Positions 11,801 to 18,776 of a stretch of DNA of 64,000 nucleotides are shown here, in pieces. Location of the stretch: the NCBI RefSeq assembly GCF_014695585.1, contig NZ_JACJON010000060.1:115871-179870 (forward strand). Reading direction: 5' to 3'. Positions within the stretch are counted from its first letter, which is position 1; each line of letters begins with the position of its first letter. Below the pieces are notes generated by a model. The model had not been told where the DNA came from and ran no database searches. It saw only the letters and a program-made list of their open reading frames with translations. The position numbers and the translations under genes are program-made. The DNA is from Microcoleus sp. FACHB-831 (GTDB taxonomy: Bacteria; Cyanobacteriota; Cyanobacteriia; Cyanobacteriales; FACHB-T130).

Positions 11801-13991
11801 AACGGAAAAGGTAGGTGCGATCGCTCCCCAAAAATTCTCCAACAGCTTGCAAGGTGAAATTAATCGCACTGTCTGGGTTTTCGTCAATAAACATCCGGGA
11901 AATACTGCTGAGCAAACCGTCCATTTTTGCTCGCCGTTGGAGCGATTCTTCTGCTAATTTACGCTCCAGTTCCGCTCCAGCTCTGGCAACAAAAATTTTT
12001 AAAATCGTTTCTTTGCCCGGATCGCATTTCATTGGCTGTACGTCCAGCACAACCAAATTGCCGATGACATTCCCAACAGAATCAATCAGCGGCATTCCCC
12101 AGTAACTTTGTGCGCCTAAGTCCACTAAATTGCGATAGCTAGGAAAGACTTCTTGTATCCCTGATGGATAAAAATGGCTCGTCCCTCCTACGACATTTTC
12201 GCAGGGCGTACCATCTAAGTCGTACTCGAAGTTTTCGCCAAAGTCTTCGCCCGTCCAAAATGCGAGGGTACGCACTCTGGTTTTAGCATCGTTTGTTACC
12301 TGGCCGACGACAGCGTAACGAATTTGCAGAATTTGGGCAAGATAGCGGACGCAGGAGCGAAAAAACTCATTGCCAGTTGCAGAAGCTGTCCCCTCAGCAA
12401 TCAATTGCAGCGCTTCTTCCTTCTGCTTGCGACTGGTAATGTCGGTATGAGAACCAGCTATGCGATATGGAGCGCCCGTTTTATCTCGCAATGCGGCTCC
12501 CCTCGTGAGAAGCCAACGAAAACTGCCATCTTTGTGTATTGCCCGGAACTCTACTTGGTAATTAGGGATTTTCCCCGCTATATAAGCAAGCAGCACTGTC
12601 AACACTCGATCTGAGTCTTCTGGGTGCAGGATTTGTTTGAAAGAAGCGATATTATTGGGAATTTCCTGTTCTTCATAGCCCAACATACTTTTCAAACGGG
12701 GGGACATATAAACATCACCCGTTTGCAGATTCCAGTCCCAAATCCCGTCGTTGACTCCTTCTACAGCTATGGCAAATCGCTCTTCGCTGTGGCGGAGTGC
12801 TGCTTGGGCTTGCTTTTGGTGGGTGATATCGCTGAGGGTGCAAACAATCCGCTCTACGCTACCATCCTCTGCTATTTGCGGATCGGCGTTTACCAGCAGC
12901 CAGGATCGTTTTAGATTTTGGATTGGGGATTGCTCCCCAGTTTCTTCATTGTCAGGACGCTCGATTCCTATAACTATGTTATGGATGGGTTGGCGGCGGG
13001 CGATCGCTTGTTGCACTGGTAGCTCTTTTGTTGGGAAAGGCGTATCGTCTTCGTGCAGCAACAAACAATTTTCACCGAACACCTGCGGGGGTAAATCTTC
13101 TGGTTTGAGATTGAGGAGAGCGATCGCAGCTTGATTGCAAACGAGAATTTCGGCATTGGCGTTGAGCAGCAATACACCCACCTGCATCTCGCGAATTAAC
13201 ATCCTAAAGCGTTTTTCGCTTTCCTCTAAAGCCTGTTCGCGCACTAGCTGAGCAGTTAAACGCTTATCAAACAGGGATGTCAACAGCGCTAAGCTCAAAA
13301 TGAATAGGGTCGCCATGCCTATTGCGCTAGCCAGCCACGACCGATTCATGGCGGGAGACGTAAGGGCTGGTAAGCCTTGCAGGGGAATAAAGTGAGTTGC
13401 CCACATTCCGGTGTAGTGCATCCCGCTGATGGCAATTGCCATAATGAAGGCACTAGCGAATTTCTGCCAAAACAGCCCTTTCAAAGATTGATTTTGTAGC
13501 CTAAAAGCAAGCGTTAGGGCAGCAAAAGAAGCACTAATGGCGATCGCAACTGAGAGGCTAACCAACCGCCAGTCATACTCTATATTCGCCATTAATTGCA
13601 TGGCAGCCATGCCCGTGTAATGCATCCCAGCAATGGCCATTCCCATGAAAATGCCACCGCCGAGTAAAAGCTGTATGGAAACCTTCCAACTTAGAAGGGA
13701 CAAAGCAACGCCGGATGCAACTACCGCACACAACAGGGAAAGCAGGGTAATCGCCATATCATAGTGGACTGGGTGAGGCAGTTGGAAAGCCAGCATGGCA
13801 ATGAAGTGCATTGACCAAATCCCTGTTCCCATTGCTACAGCACCACCCAAGAGCCAAAGCCAGCGCCGCAATCTTACAGCTAGTTGCACTCGCCCTGCTA
13901 AGTCTAGAGCCGTGTAAGAGGCTATGAGGGCGATCGCAAAGGAAAGCGCTGCCAAGCCTAAGTTGTAAGTCCCAGTCATTGAGCTATGCAT
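8838..13991 (-). CDS. MHYT-domain multi-PAS/GAF hybrid histidine kinase
   Basis: A 1717-residue membrane sensor. Residues 1-230 are an MHYT domain with three MHxxxM repeats (MHFIAM, MHYTGM, MHYTGM) in helical segments; MHYT is proposed to bind copper and sense diatomic gases or redox. PAS and PAC repeats (from about 260), GAF domains and another PAS follow. The transmitter has phospho-His in DFLASMSHELRTPLNAILGF (about 1220) and an HATPase with DTGPGI and GTGLGLPISKKFVELMGG (about 1330-1445). A receiver (RILVVEDRFENR; phospho-Asp in IWMDMRMPVMDG, about 1543) follows. The last 95 residues resemble the HPt-like tail of this class but show no phospho-accepting His. It starts at 13991, or at the ATG four codons later. 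The cognate output is unknown. Confidence 0.93.
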   Translation of the reverse strand: MHSSMTGTYNLGLAALSFAIALIASYTALDLAGRVQLAVRLRRWLWLLGGAVAMGTGIWSMHFIAMLAFQLPHPVHYDMAITLLSLLCAVVASGVALSLLSWKVSIQLLLGGGIFMGMAIAGMHYTGMAAMQLMANIEYDWRLVSLSVAIAISASFAALTLAFRLQNQSLKGLFWQKFASAFIMAIAISGMHYTGMWATHFIPLQGLPALTSPAMNRSWLASAIGMATLFILSLALLTSLFDKRLTAQLVREQALEESEKRFRMLIREMQVGVLLLNANAEILVCNQAAIALLNLKPEDLPPQVFGENCLLLHEDDTPFPTKELPVQQAIARRQPIHNIVIGIERPDNEETGEQSPIQNLKRSWLLVNADPQIAEDGSVERIVCTLSDITHQKQAQAALRHSEERFAIAVEGVNDGIWDWNLQTGDVYMSPRLKSMLGYEEQEIPNNIASFKQILHPEDSDRVLTVLLAYIAGKIPNYQVEFRAIHKDGSFRWLLTRGAALRDKTGAPYRIAGSHTDITSRKQKEEALQLIAEGTASATGNEFFRSCVRYLAQILQIRYAVVGQVTNDAKTRVRTLAFWTGEDFGENFEYDLDGTPCENVVGGTSHFYPSGIQEVFPSYRNLVDLGAQSYWGMPLIDSVGNVIGNLVVLDVQPMKCDPGKETILKIFVARAGAELERKLAEESLQRRAKMDGLLSSISRMFIDENPDSAINFTLQAVGEFLGSDRTYLFRYNDNQSFLKMTHEWCDFGIEPFIYKFQEFPVKNHHWVNSQILSGETVLIPAEQTPEAGEQAAWELKSIKSRLAVPTLHSGKVIGFMGLDAVRSSKEWSQEEINWLRLVNEFIAISQARQEARAALQRSNTRYQNLAQNVPGMIYQYILKPDGSRGFPYVSAGCREIFGLEPEEVMNNATGAWSITHPDDIAGFEQSIVSSAKTLEPWDFTWRVIVSGQIKWLRGNSRPELQADGSILWDGLVTDITSSKQAEETLHETAEREKAIANVIQRMRQTLEIETIFSTTNQELRQALKCDRVGVYRFNPDWSGEFVSESVVEGWKPLVSQQKHQPELSQVAVNEPHCNVKTLSSEDNLIQDTYLQKTQGGIYRQRATYCCVPDIYKAGFTPCYLNILEKFQARAYIIVPIFCGNRLWGLLAAYQNSNSREWKQTEIWMLIQIGEQLGVAIQQAQLLAQTQNQAEELKKAKESAVSEAARSAAANHAKSDFLASMSHELRTPLNAILGFSQVMNRDSSLSEENQEYLGIINRAGEHLLKLIDDVLEMSKIEAGRITLNENDFDLLKVLKSLEEMFSFKANDKGLQLIFERTSDIPQYVKADESKLRQILINLLGNAIKFTQNGSVSLKVKSINGAPPVPGLTCEIQSRRNSQLKIEPEIQTTPKPKQTTIRFEIEDTGPGIEPEEIGNVFNPFIQSETGRQSQEGTGLGLPISKKFVELMGGEIAVSSTVGEGTIFCFDVSIKLPETIDISTQKPTCKAIGLAPNQPEYRILVVEDRFENRLLLVRLLRSIGFQVREAENGQEGVAMWESWEPHLIWMDMRMPVMDGYEATKRIRAHLKGQETVIIALTASAFEEQRNIVLSAGCDDFLGKPFREDVLLEKMGQYLGVNYVYEDSQQQNLQSQVSNQQSQIEQPLEILLGQMPNEWIGQLRNAAFECSDNTVLELVEEICPVSETLANTLTDWANNFRFDLVIDLIEESKKIDERSQDVQLF

Positions 13992-14330
13992 ATAGTTTTC
14001 TTAAGGTAAGGCACGCTTTGGACACAAGTATATATCTGGTAGATTTTCCGCATCGTTGCGCCTTCCCCTCTCCAGCTGGCTTGCTACTTTTGAGAGAAAT
14101 CCGTATAAAGTCTAGTTTGTCCCAACAATGAGAGCGGAGCAATAGAATTTCGCACGCAAGTTAAGCACCTAACTTAAGGCTGTAATGCGTGTAACCTTGG
14201 AGATGCGATAGAAGAGGCTTTATTTTATGAAAAACATATATTTAATAAAAAATTGCAGTCTGACACTCTTAGTATGGAGGCTAACAATCAAAAAAGCCCC
14301 TAAAACTTGACTTGAAACGATTTAATATTA
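13992..14330. other. Divergent intergenic region, no gene seen
   Basis: 339 bp between the MHYT kinase (minus) and the small plus-strand ORF. It is AT-rich toward 14220-14280. Promoters for both sides must lie here, but none is distinct enough to mark. Confidence 0.4.
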
Positions 14331-14714
14331 GTGTCAGTAGGAAATCAGCTACCTAAGCGTAGGCGGGGTATTATTTTAATGCCTCAAGGTTGGCAACGCC
14401 TTCCAGCAGCAAAACGCCAGTCAGAAATTAGAGAAAATTCTGGCAACCTCTACACTCTTGAAGACTTGCGCGATCGCACAAATTTGAGTTTAAATACGCT
14501 CACAAAAATACAACATCGCCAAGTTGCTGTAGATCGGCAAAGCCTGGAATGCTACTTCAGCGCGTTTAATCTTACTCTGAACTCCAGCGACTATAGCAAG
14601 ATTAACCCTGACAATGTAGAGATTCGCCACAAAGTCACGATTAAAGGCCAAGTTCCTTTAGATTCGCCTTTTTATGTAGAAATTTTTATTACAGGTGTAA
14701 TAAAAGCCCGCTAG
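14331..14714 (+). CDS. N-terminal fragment of an HTH/AAA-like ATPase protein (truncated)
   Basis: 127 residues from a GTG start. The sequence (KRRRGIILMPQGWQRL, NLYTLEDLRDRTNLSLNTL, ECYFSAFNLTLNSSDY) is the N-terminal HTH-like module that in cyanobacteria precedes STAND, WD40 or AAA-like ATPase domains. It then enters KGQVPLDSPFYVE, the entry to the AAA-like domain. The same junction appears as GTVPLDSPLYLKRD in the gene at 52243. Immediately after FYVE the sequence leaves the family (IFITGVIKAR) and stops; the whole ATPase is missing. The stop overlaps the convergent LRR gene stop at a CTAG (14711-14714). Probably a remnant, although a free DNA-binding module is possible. Confidence 0.6.
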   Translation: MSVGNQLPKRRRGIILMPQGWQRLPAAKRQSEIRENSGNLYTLEDLRDRTNLSLNTLTKIQHRQVAVDRQSLECYFSAFNLTLNSSDYSKINPDNVEIRHKVTIKGQVPLDSPFYVEIFITGVIKAR

Positions 14715-15871
14715 GCTGTACGATAAACGCTACGAATTAGCTCTACGTCGCGGGGTTTCGATATTTGGTTGTTTGAGTTGAGATTGCGATTACGTTCCAA
14801 CAAAGCCGCGATTTGCCTATCCTGCTTGCCATCTAGGACGAGTTGTTGCAATCTCTGGTTTTGCTGCAATCCAGCAAATAAATAAGTTTTACCGCGCTCT
14901 GTAATTTCGTTGCGACGGAGGTTAAGTTGCAATAAAGTTGGATTTTGACCAAGCAAATTAGCGATCGCCCTTGCTCCCTCATCTCCAATACAATTAGGCT
15001 GGGCACCCAGCACTATTGTCGATGGACTATAACCCAGATCCAGATGCTTTAAAGTCGGATGTGCTTGGATAGATTCACTCAAGGCAATTCCACCCGCACT
15101 AGCAATCCCATTACTAGCAATTCCTAACTCCACTAGCGTTTTATTATCTTGTAAACCATCGGCTAAAATTTCCGCACCTGCATCGCCAATATGATTAACG
15201 TTAAGCAATAGCGCTTTAATTGCAGGATTAACGCGCAGCAGAGTAGCTAACAACAACGCTCCTTGTGCATCTATTTGATTCCCACCCAAATACAAGCGCT
15301 CAACCGTGCGATTATCGCTAATCATTACCTCTAGAATTGCCTTAAGTCCTTCATAGCCAATCTGCGTATTCACCAAATCTAGCGTGCGAATGTTGCGATT
15401 GTGACTTAACATTTGAGCAATGTGGCGTGCGCCTAATTCACCAATTGGGTTGCGCTTGAGCCATAATCCAGTTACCGAAAAATTATCATTTAAAGCTTTT
15501 GCTAGAGTTGCAACTCCAGGAGCAGCGATCGCGTTACAACCCAAATATATAATTTCTATGGGCTGGTTACGCTCTATTAATTGCGCTACAGAACCAGCTC
15601 CAGTATCACCAATACCGTTAGTACCAAGTAATAAGCTAACAATATTAGTATTGTTAGTCAGCGCAGAAGTAACTGCCTGACATCCTACAAAACCAAGATT
15701 TTGTTTGCACAAGTCCAGTCGTCCATCAGGCAATACGGTACCGCGAGGAAAGGTTATTGGTTGCGTTACCAGAACATTGGCACGCAAATGTATAAGTAAT
15801 GGTTCGAGTTCGTTGGGGAATGTTTCAATCGAACTTTGTATCGGACAGTGAATAGTTAGATGTTCCTTCAT
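14711..15871 (-). CDS. Leucine-rich-repeat protein (ribonuclease-inhibitor type)
   Basis: 386 residues from ATG 15871, which is preceded by GAGG seven bases upstream. The longer reading frame to 15994 would overlap the upstream gene and lacks a ribosome site. After an N-terminal segment (KEHLTIHCPIQ), residues about 70-355 are tandem 27-30-residue LRRs of the RNI type. Repeats read LLLGTNGIGDTGAGSVAQLI, IYLGCNAIAAPGVATLAKAL, LWLKRNPIGELGARHIAQML and so on, about nine units. No signal peptide or membrane segment is seen, so it is probably cytosolic and protein-binding. It lies 16 bp behind the SDR gene and is surely co-transcribed with it. Confidence 0.82.
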   Translation of the reverse strand: MKEHLTIHCPIQSSIETFPNELEPLLIHLRANVLVTQPITFPRGTVLPDGRLDLCKQNLGFVGCQAVTSALTNNTNIVSLLLGTNGIGDTGAGSVAQLIERNQPIEIIYLGCNAIAAPGVATLAKALNDNFSVTGLWLKRNPIGELGARHIAQMLSHNRNIRTLDLVNTQIGYEGLKAILEVMISDNRTVERLYLGGNQIDAQGALLLATLLRVNPAIKALLLNVNHIGDAGAEILADGLQDNKTLVELGIASNGIASAGGIALSESIQAHPTLKHLDLGYSPSTIVLGAQPNCIGDEGARAIANLLGQNPTLLQLNLRRNEITERGKTYLFAGLQQNQRLQQLVLDGKQDRQIAALLERNRNLNSNNQISKPRDVELIRSVYRTA

Positions 15872-15887
15872 AATTACCTCGTTAAAA

Positions 15888-17255
15888 CTACCAAGGATAT
15901 GGAGCATAGTCTTTAAGAAAGTGACCGTACAAAGGCACGGCAGAATCTTCAAGTCCTTGAACGATGGGGTCGTAAATTCTTGCCATTCCATCAAGAGAAT
16001 CTAGCGGTGTATAAAAACCTCTATTTTCTTGCAAATAACTTTTTTTGGGGTAGGGATTCTCGTCTGTAATCCAGCCAGTATCGACGCTATTCATAAAAAT
16101 ATTGTCGCGGGCATAGTCTGCCGATGATGTACGAGTCATCATATTTAAGGCAGCTTTTGCCATATTTGTATGGGGATGAAACACGGTTTTGCTGTCTCGC
16201 TGGAATTGCCCTTCCATTGCTGAAACGTTGATGATGAAGCGTCTCTCAAAATGCGATCGCAGCAATAATGGTTTGAGTTTGCTATTCAAAATAAAAGGCG
16301 CGATCGCATTCACCAACTGCACCTCTAGCATCTCCATTGTGCTGACTTCACTTAGCTTTAATAACCAGCTATTTAGCGGTCGTATATCTAATTGCTGTCC
16401 GTCTGTATCAAATGTATTAGGCGGGAAATACTTGCTGGTTAGGGCAGAAAAGTAATTTTGATAGTTGGGTTGATTTTCTAATAAAAAAGGATAGCGATCG
16501 CCAAAGCAGGCAGGTAGTGCGTCTAATGGTTCTTTTTCCTGCTCTAATAGATGCTGGTAAAACGCCAAAGGACGTTTAATTGTTTGGGCAGCGTTATTAA
16601 TGATAATATCTAAAGCTGGTTCGGTGTCAATCAGATGTTGGACGAACGCTTCTACAGCAGGGATGTTACGCAAATCAAGTCCGTGAATAAGGATGCGATC
16701 GCGCCATTGGTTAAAATCCCCTTCCTCGCTAAAACGTCGGGCGCAGTCGCGAGGAAACCGCGTAGTTACAATTACTTTCGCCCCATCTTGCAGCATTCGT
16801 AATGCAGTATGATAGCCAATTTTAATCCGTCCGCCCGTTACTAATGCCACGCGCCCTTTTAAATCTGTACGTTGATTGCGCTTTTGATAATTAAATGCAG
16901 CGCATTTCGGACACAATAAGTGGTAAAAAAAATGAACTTCTGTATATGGTTCTTTGCAAATATAGCAGCGTATCGGTTTATTCAGCGTCTTCTCTAGTTT
17001 TACTGAAGCCTCCAAGAAATTAACCCCAGGTTTTTTAGGGTGCTGATTTTGCACCATCTCTGTCATCGCTTGAAGTTTGCGATCTTCAGTCTGTTGGCGT
17101 TGCCTTTCGTTATTGCGAGTGCTTTTTTTGCCCTCTTTGTAAATTTTGGCAATTAAGCTTTTAAAGCGCTCGTGATGATTAATAACGGCAGGATTTTCTG
17201 ATATCTGCTGCAATACATTGAGGCATATTTCTAAATCCTTTGGCGGAATATTCAT
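15888..17255 (-). CDS. SDR-family oxidoreductase with N-terminal Cys-rich motif
   Basis: 455 residues from ATG 17255, chosen because GAGGT lies nine bases upstream; the frame opens five codons earlier at a GTG. About 90 N-terminal residues are helical and charged. They are followed by a probable zinc ribbon (CYICKEPYTEVHFFYHLLCPKC, two CxxC pairs; given here only as the motif region, residues about 96-117). The catalytic Rossmann part starts RVALVTGGRIKIGYHTALRM. It departs from the classical TGxxxGIG at GGRIKIG, and IIINNAAQT matches NNAG-type motifs. No standard YxxxK is evident: the segment after INVSAMEGQ reads HPHTNMAKAALNMM, with Lys but no Tyr at -4. This suggests altered catalysis. 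Operon with the LRR gene; substrate unknown. Confidence 0.8.
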   Translation of the reverse strand: MNIPPKDLEICLNVLQQISENPAVINHHERFKSLIAKIYKEGKKSTRNNERQRQQTEDRKLQAMTEMVQNQHPKKPGVNFLEASVKLEKTLNKPIRCYICKEPYTEVHFFYHLLCPKCAAFNYQKRNQRTDLKGRVALVTGGRIKIGYHTALRMLQDGAKVIVTTRFPRDCARRFSEEGDFNQWRDRILIHGLDLRNIPAVEAFVQHLIDTEPALDIIINNAAQTIKRPLAFYQHLLEQEKEPLDALPACFGDRYPFLLENQPNYQNYFSALTSKYFPPNTFDTDGQQLDIRPLNSWLLKLSEVSTMEMLEVQLVNAIAPFILNSKLKPLLLRSHFERRFIINVSAMEGQFQRDSKTVFHPHTNMAKAALNMMTRTSSADYARDNIFMNSVDTGWITDENPYPKKSYLQENRGFYTPLDSLDGMARIYDPIVQGLEDSAVPLYGHFLKDYAPYPW

Positions 17256-17312
17256 TACTTGCCACCTCACAGCAGAATTAAAATTAGCAGCTATCTCTTT
17301 CCAGTAAATGTA

Positions 17313-17386
17313 TGGAGACTGGGAGGAGTCGAACCTCCAGCCTTGGTTTTGGAAAACGCATGCTCCTCCATTGAGCTACAGCCCCC
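17313..17386 (-). tRNA. tRNA-like gene, probable anticodon TCC (Gly)
   Basis: Fourth in transcription order of a four-unit array. Eight-base acceptor strand GGGGGCTG pairs with CAGTCTCC (two G-U pairs); D stem GCTC/GAGC; T arm GGAGG-TTCGACT-CCTCC. The anticodon stem TGCGT/AACCA has two mismatches, with loop TTTCCAA giving TCC. A shifted register would read CCA (Trp) but pairs worse. An 8-bp acceptor with a leading G resembles tRNA-His. No CCA is encoded. Confidence 0.7.
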
Positions 17387-17394
17387 ATAAAATG

Positions 17395-17456
17395 TGGAAA
17401 TGAGGGAGAATTGAACTCCCAGTGGGAGTATACCTAGCAATTGCCTTTTTCCCACA
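17395..17456 (-). tRNA. Degenerate tRNA-like unit (third in array)
   Basis: A good T arm (GGGAG-TTCAATT-CTCCC) and 3' acceptor strand (TCATTTCC plus A) are present. The 5' half is short and poorly paired: GGAAAAAG against the 3' strand, with no normal D arm. The total is only about 62 nt. Likely a decayed member of the array; the anticodon cannot be assigned. The 5' boundary is approximate. Confidence 0.5.
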
Positions 17457-17462
17457 AATGGG

Positions 17463-17535
17463 TGGGGGCTGGGAGGATTTGAACCTCCACCTGAGTTTAT
17501 GAGACCCCCACTCTTCCAGTTGAGCTACAGCCCCC
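17463..17535 (-). tRNA. tRNA-like gene, anticodon CAT (Met-type)
   Basis: Second in the array. Perfect 8-bp acceptor GGGGGCTG/CAGCCCCC; D stem GCTC/GAGT; anticodon stem GGGGT/ACTCA with one mismatch; loop CTCATAA giving CAT; T arm GGAGG-TTCAAAT-CCTCC. It could read AUG, or AUA if modified at C34. The G-rich anticodon stem lacks the three consecutive G-C pairs of initiators. Confidence 0.75.
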
Positions 17536-17542
17536 ATAGGGG

Positions 17543-17616
17543 TGGAAATGAGGGAGACTTGAACTCCCAACCTCCCGAATGAAGTTCGAGCGCTCTTCCC
17601 TTGAGCTACCATTTCC
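17543..17616 (-). tRNA. tRNA-like gene, probable anticodon TTC (Glu)
   Basis: First in the array. Acceptor GGAAATGG pairs with TCATTTCC (8 bp, terminal G-U); D stem GCTC/GAGC; anticodon stem CTCGA/TCGGG; loop ACTTCAT; T arm GGGAG-TTCAAGT-CTCCC. In this register position 33 is C instead of the universal U and the anticodon is TTC. A one-base shift would give TCA but destroys the stem. Confidence 0.7.
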
Positions 17617-17927
17617 ATTGGCAATTAAGGCTATGTAATATATTTGTAGTACAAAATTGCTTATGTGTCAAGCAACAATGAACTTCTAACAATAAATCTT
17701 TCCTTTTACAGAGAAGAGAGGCTTTTTCTGGGGAGTAAAATTTAGTACAAGTAGCTAACTTTAACAGGATGCTATGGCAATCATATTTGAGTTGTGAAAT
17801 GTCAGAATTTCAGCTCTCCGACTTCTTTAAGAAGTCGGAGAGCTAGCCTTAACAATTTAAGCTTCGGCTCCCGCAAGGCACTAAAATGAATGTCGTCCCT
17901 CTAGCAATGCTGGCATCAGATTATTAA
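17617..17927. other. Intergenic region between tRNA array and cbbY-like gene
   Basis: About 310 bp, AT-rich, without an ORF. It should hold the promoter of the minus-strand tRNA array and of the plus-strand phosphatase. It contains the 33-bp palindrome at 17812-17844. Confidence 0.4.
17812..17844. repeat. Perfect 15-bp inverted repeat with 3-nt loop
   Basis: AGCTCTCCGACTTCT, loop TTA, and its exact reverse complement. This resembles the CTCCGACTTCT-type REP-like palindromes found in cyanobacterial intergenic DNA. No T-tract follows. Confidence 0.8.
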
Positions 17928-18674
17928 ATGAGTCAATTACGTGCTTTAATTTTTGACGTTGATGGAACGTTAGCCGACACCGAACGTGACGGACATCGAG
18001 TCGCTTTTAATCGTGCCTTTGAGGAGGCTGGGTTAGATTGGGAGTGGTCAGTTGAACTTTATGGCGAATTACTGTCTGTTGCTGGCGGGAAAGAAAGGAT
18101 TCGTTTTTATCAAAAGCAATATTGTCCTGATGTTACATTAGATGATGCTGTTGTTGCTGAGTTACACGCTATAAAAACAAAGCATTATCGAGATTTATTA
18201 GCCGAAGGTGCAATTCCCTTGCGTCCTGGAGTGAAACGATTGATTGCAGAAGCACGCGATCGCGAATTGCGTTTGGCAATTGCTACTACTAGCGCTTTAC
18301 CCAATGTCATCGCCTTATTAGAACGCACTCTTGATCCATCTTGGTTTGAAGCGATCGCTGCTGGAGATGTTGTTCCTGCTAAAAAGCCAGCCCCAGATAT
18401 CTATCATTACTTACTCAAACAGATGAATTTAGAAGCAGCCGATTGTCTGGTTGTGGAAGATTCTCATCACGGTCTAGTTGCTGCAAATTTAGCTGGTTTG
18501 CCAACAATTGTGACTTTTAATAACTACACCGAAGGACAAGATTTTTCTTTGGCTCGATTGGTAGTAAATCATTTGGGAGAACCGGAACTTCCTTGCACTG
18601 TTGTGGCTGGCAATGCATTAGATGTCAATTATATAGATTTAGAAACGTTAAATCGCTTGCATAGTTCTAGGTAG
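17928..18674 (+). CDS. cbbY: HAD-IA phosphatase, CbbY-like
   Basis: 248 residues from ATG 17928. HAD motif I is FDVDGTLADTERDGHRVAFN (nucleophile Asp10 and Asp12). Motif II is the Thr in LAIATTSA, motif III Lys in VPAKKPAPDIY, and motif IV VVEDSHHGLVAA. The cap region ELYGELLSVAGGKERIRFYQ matches CbbY proteins of phototrophs. In plants and Rhodobacter these dephosphorylate xylulose-1,5-bisphosphate, a misfire product that inhibits Rubisco. The function here is inferred from the family, and a general phosphoglycolate-type HAD activity is the alternative. Probably cytosolic and monocistronic; it converges on the cyclase gene at 18777. Confidence 0.85.
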   Translation: MSQLRALIFDVDGTLADTERDGHRVAFNRAFEEAGLDWEWSVELYGELLSVAGGKERIRFYQKQYCPDVTLDDAVVAELHAIKTKHYRDLLAEGAIPLRPGVKRLIAEARDRELRLAIATTSALPNVIALLERTLDPSWFEAIAAGDVVPAKKPAPDIYHYLLKQMNLEAADCLVVEDSHHGLVAANLAGLPTIVTFNNYTEGQDFSLARLVVNHLGEPELPCTVVAGNALDVNYIDLETLNRLHSSR

Positions 18675-18689
18675 GTCGATTAATTGATT

Positions 18690-18762
18690 GGCAACGCGAT
18701 AGCGTCAGCGAAGCGAAGGTGATAGCCGTTAGTGCGTCAGCACGTTAGCGCAGCTCGCACCC
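18690..18762. repeat. GCGAAGCG-type iterated repeat
   Basis: Composed of short overlapping inverted units (gcgatagcgtcagcgaagcg, then tagtgcgtcagcacgttagc). It lies between the convergent phosphatase and cyclase genes. Similar GCGAAGCG strings occur inside coding DNA near 10371-10400 and 49577-49612. Probably a common cyanobacterial dispersed repeat. Confidence 0.5.
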
Positions 18763-18776
18763 TTGGTTATCTTTCA

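Noticed and set aside
17376..17624. 82-codon minus-strand ORF over the tRNA array
   Set aside because: It lies entirely on tRNA-like sequences; composition follows the tRNAs and there is no ribosome site.
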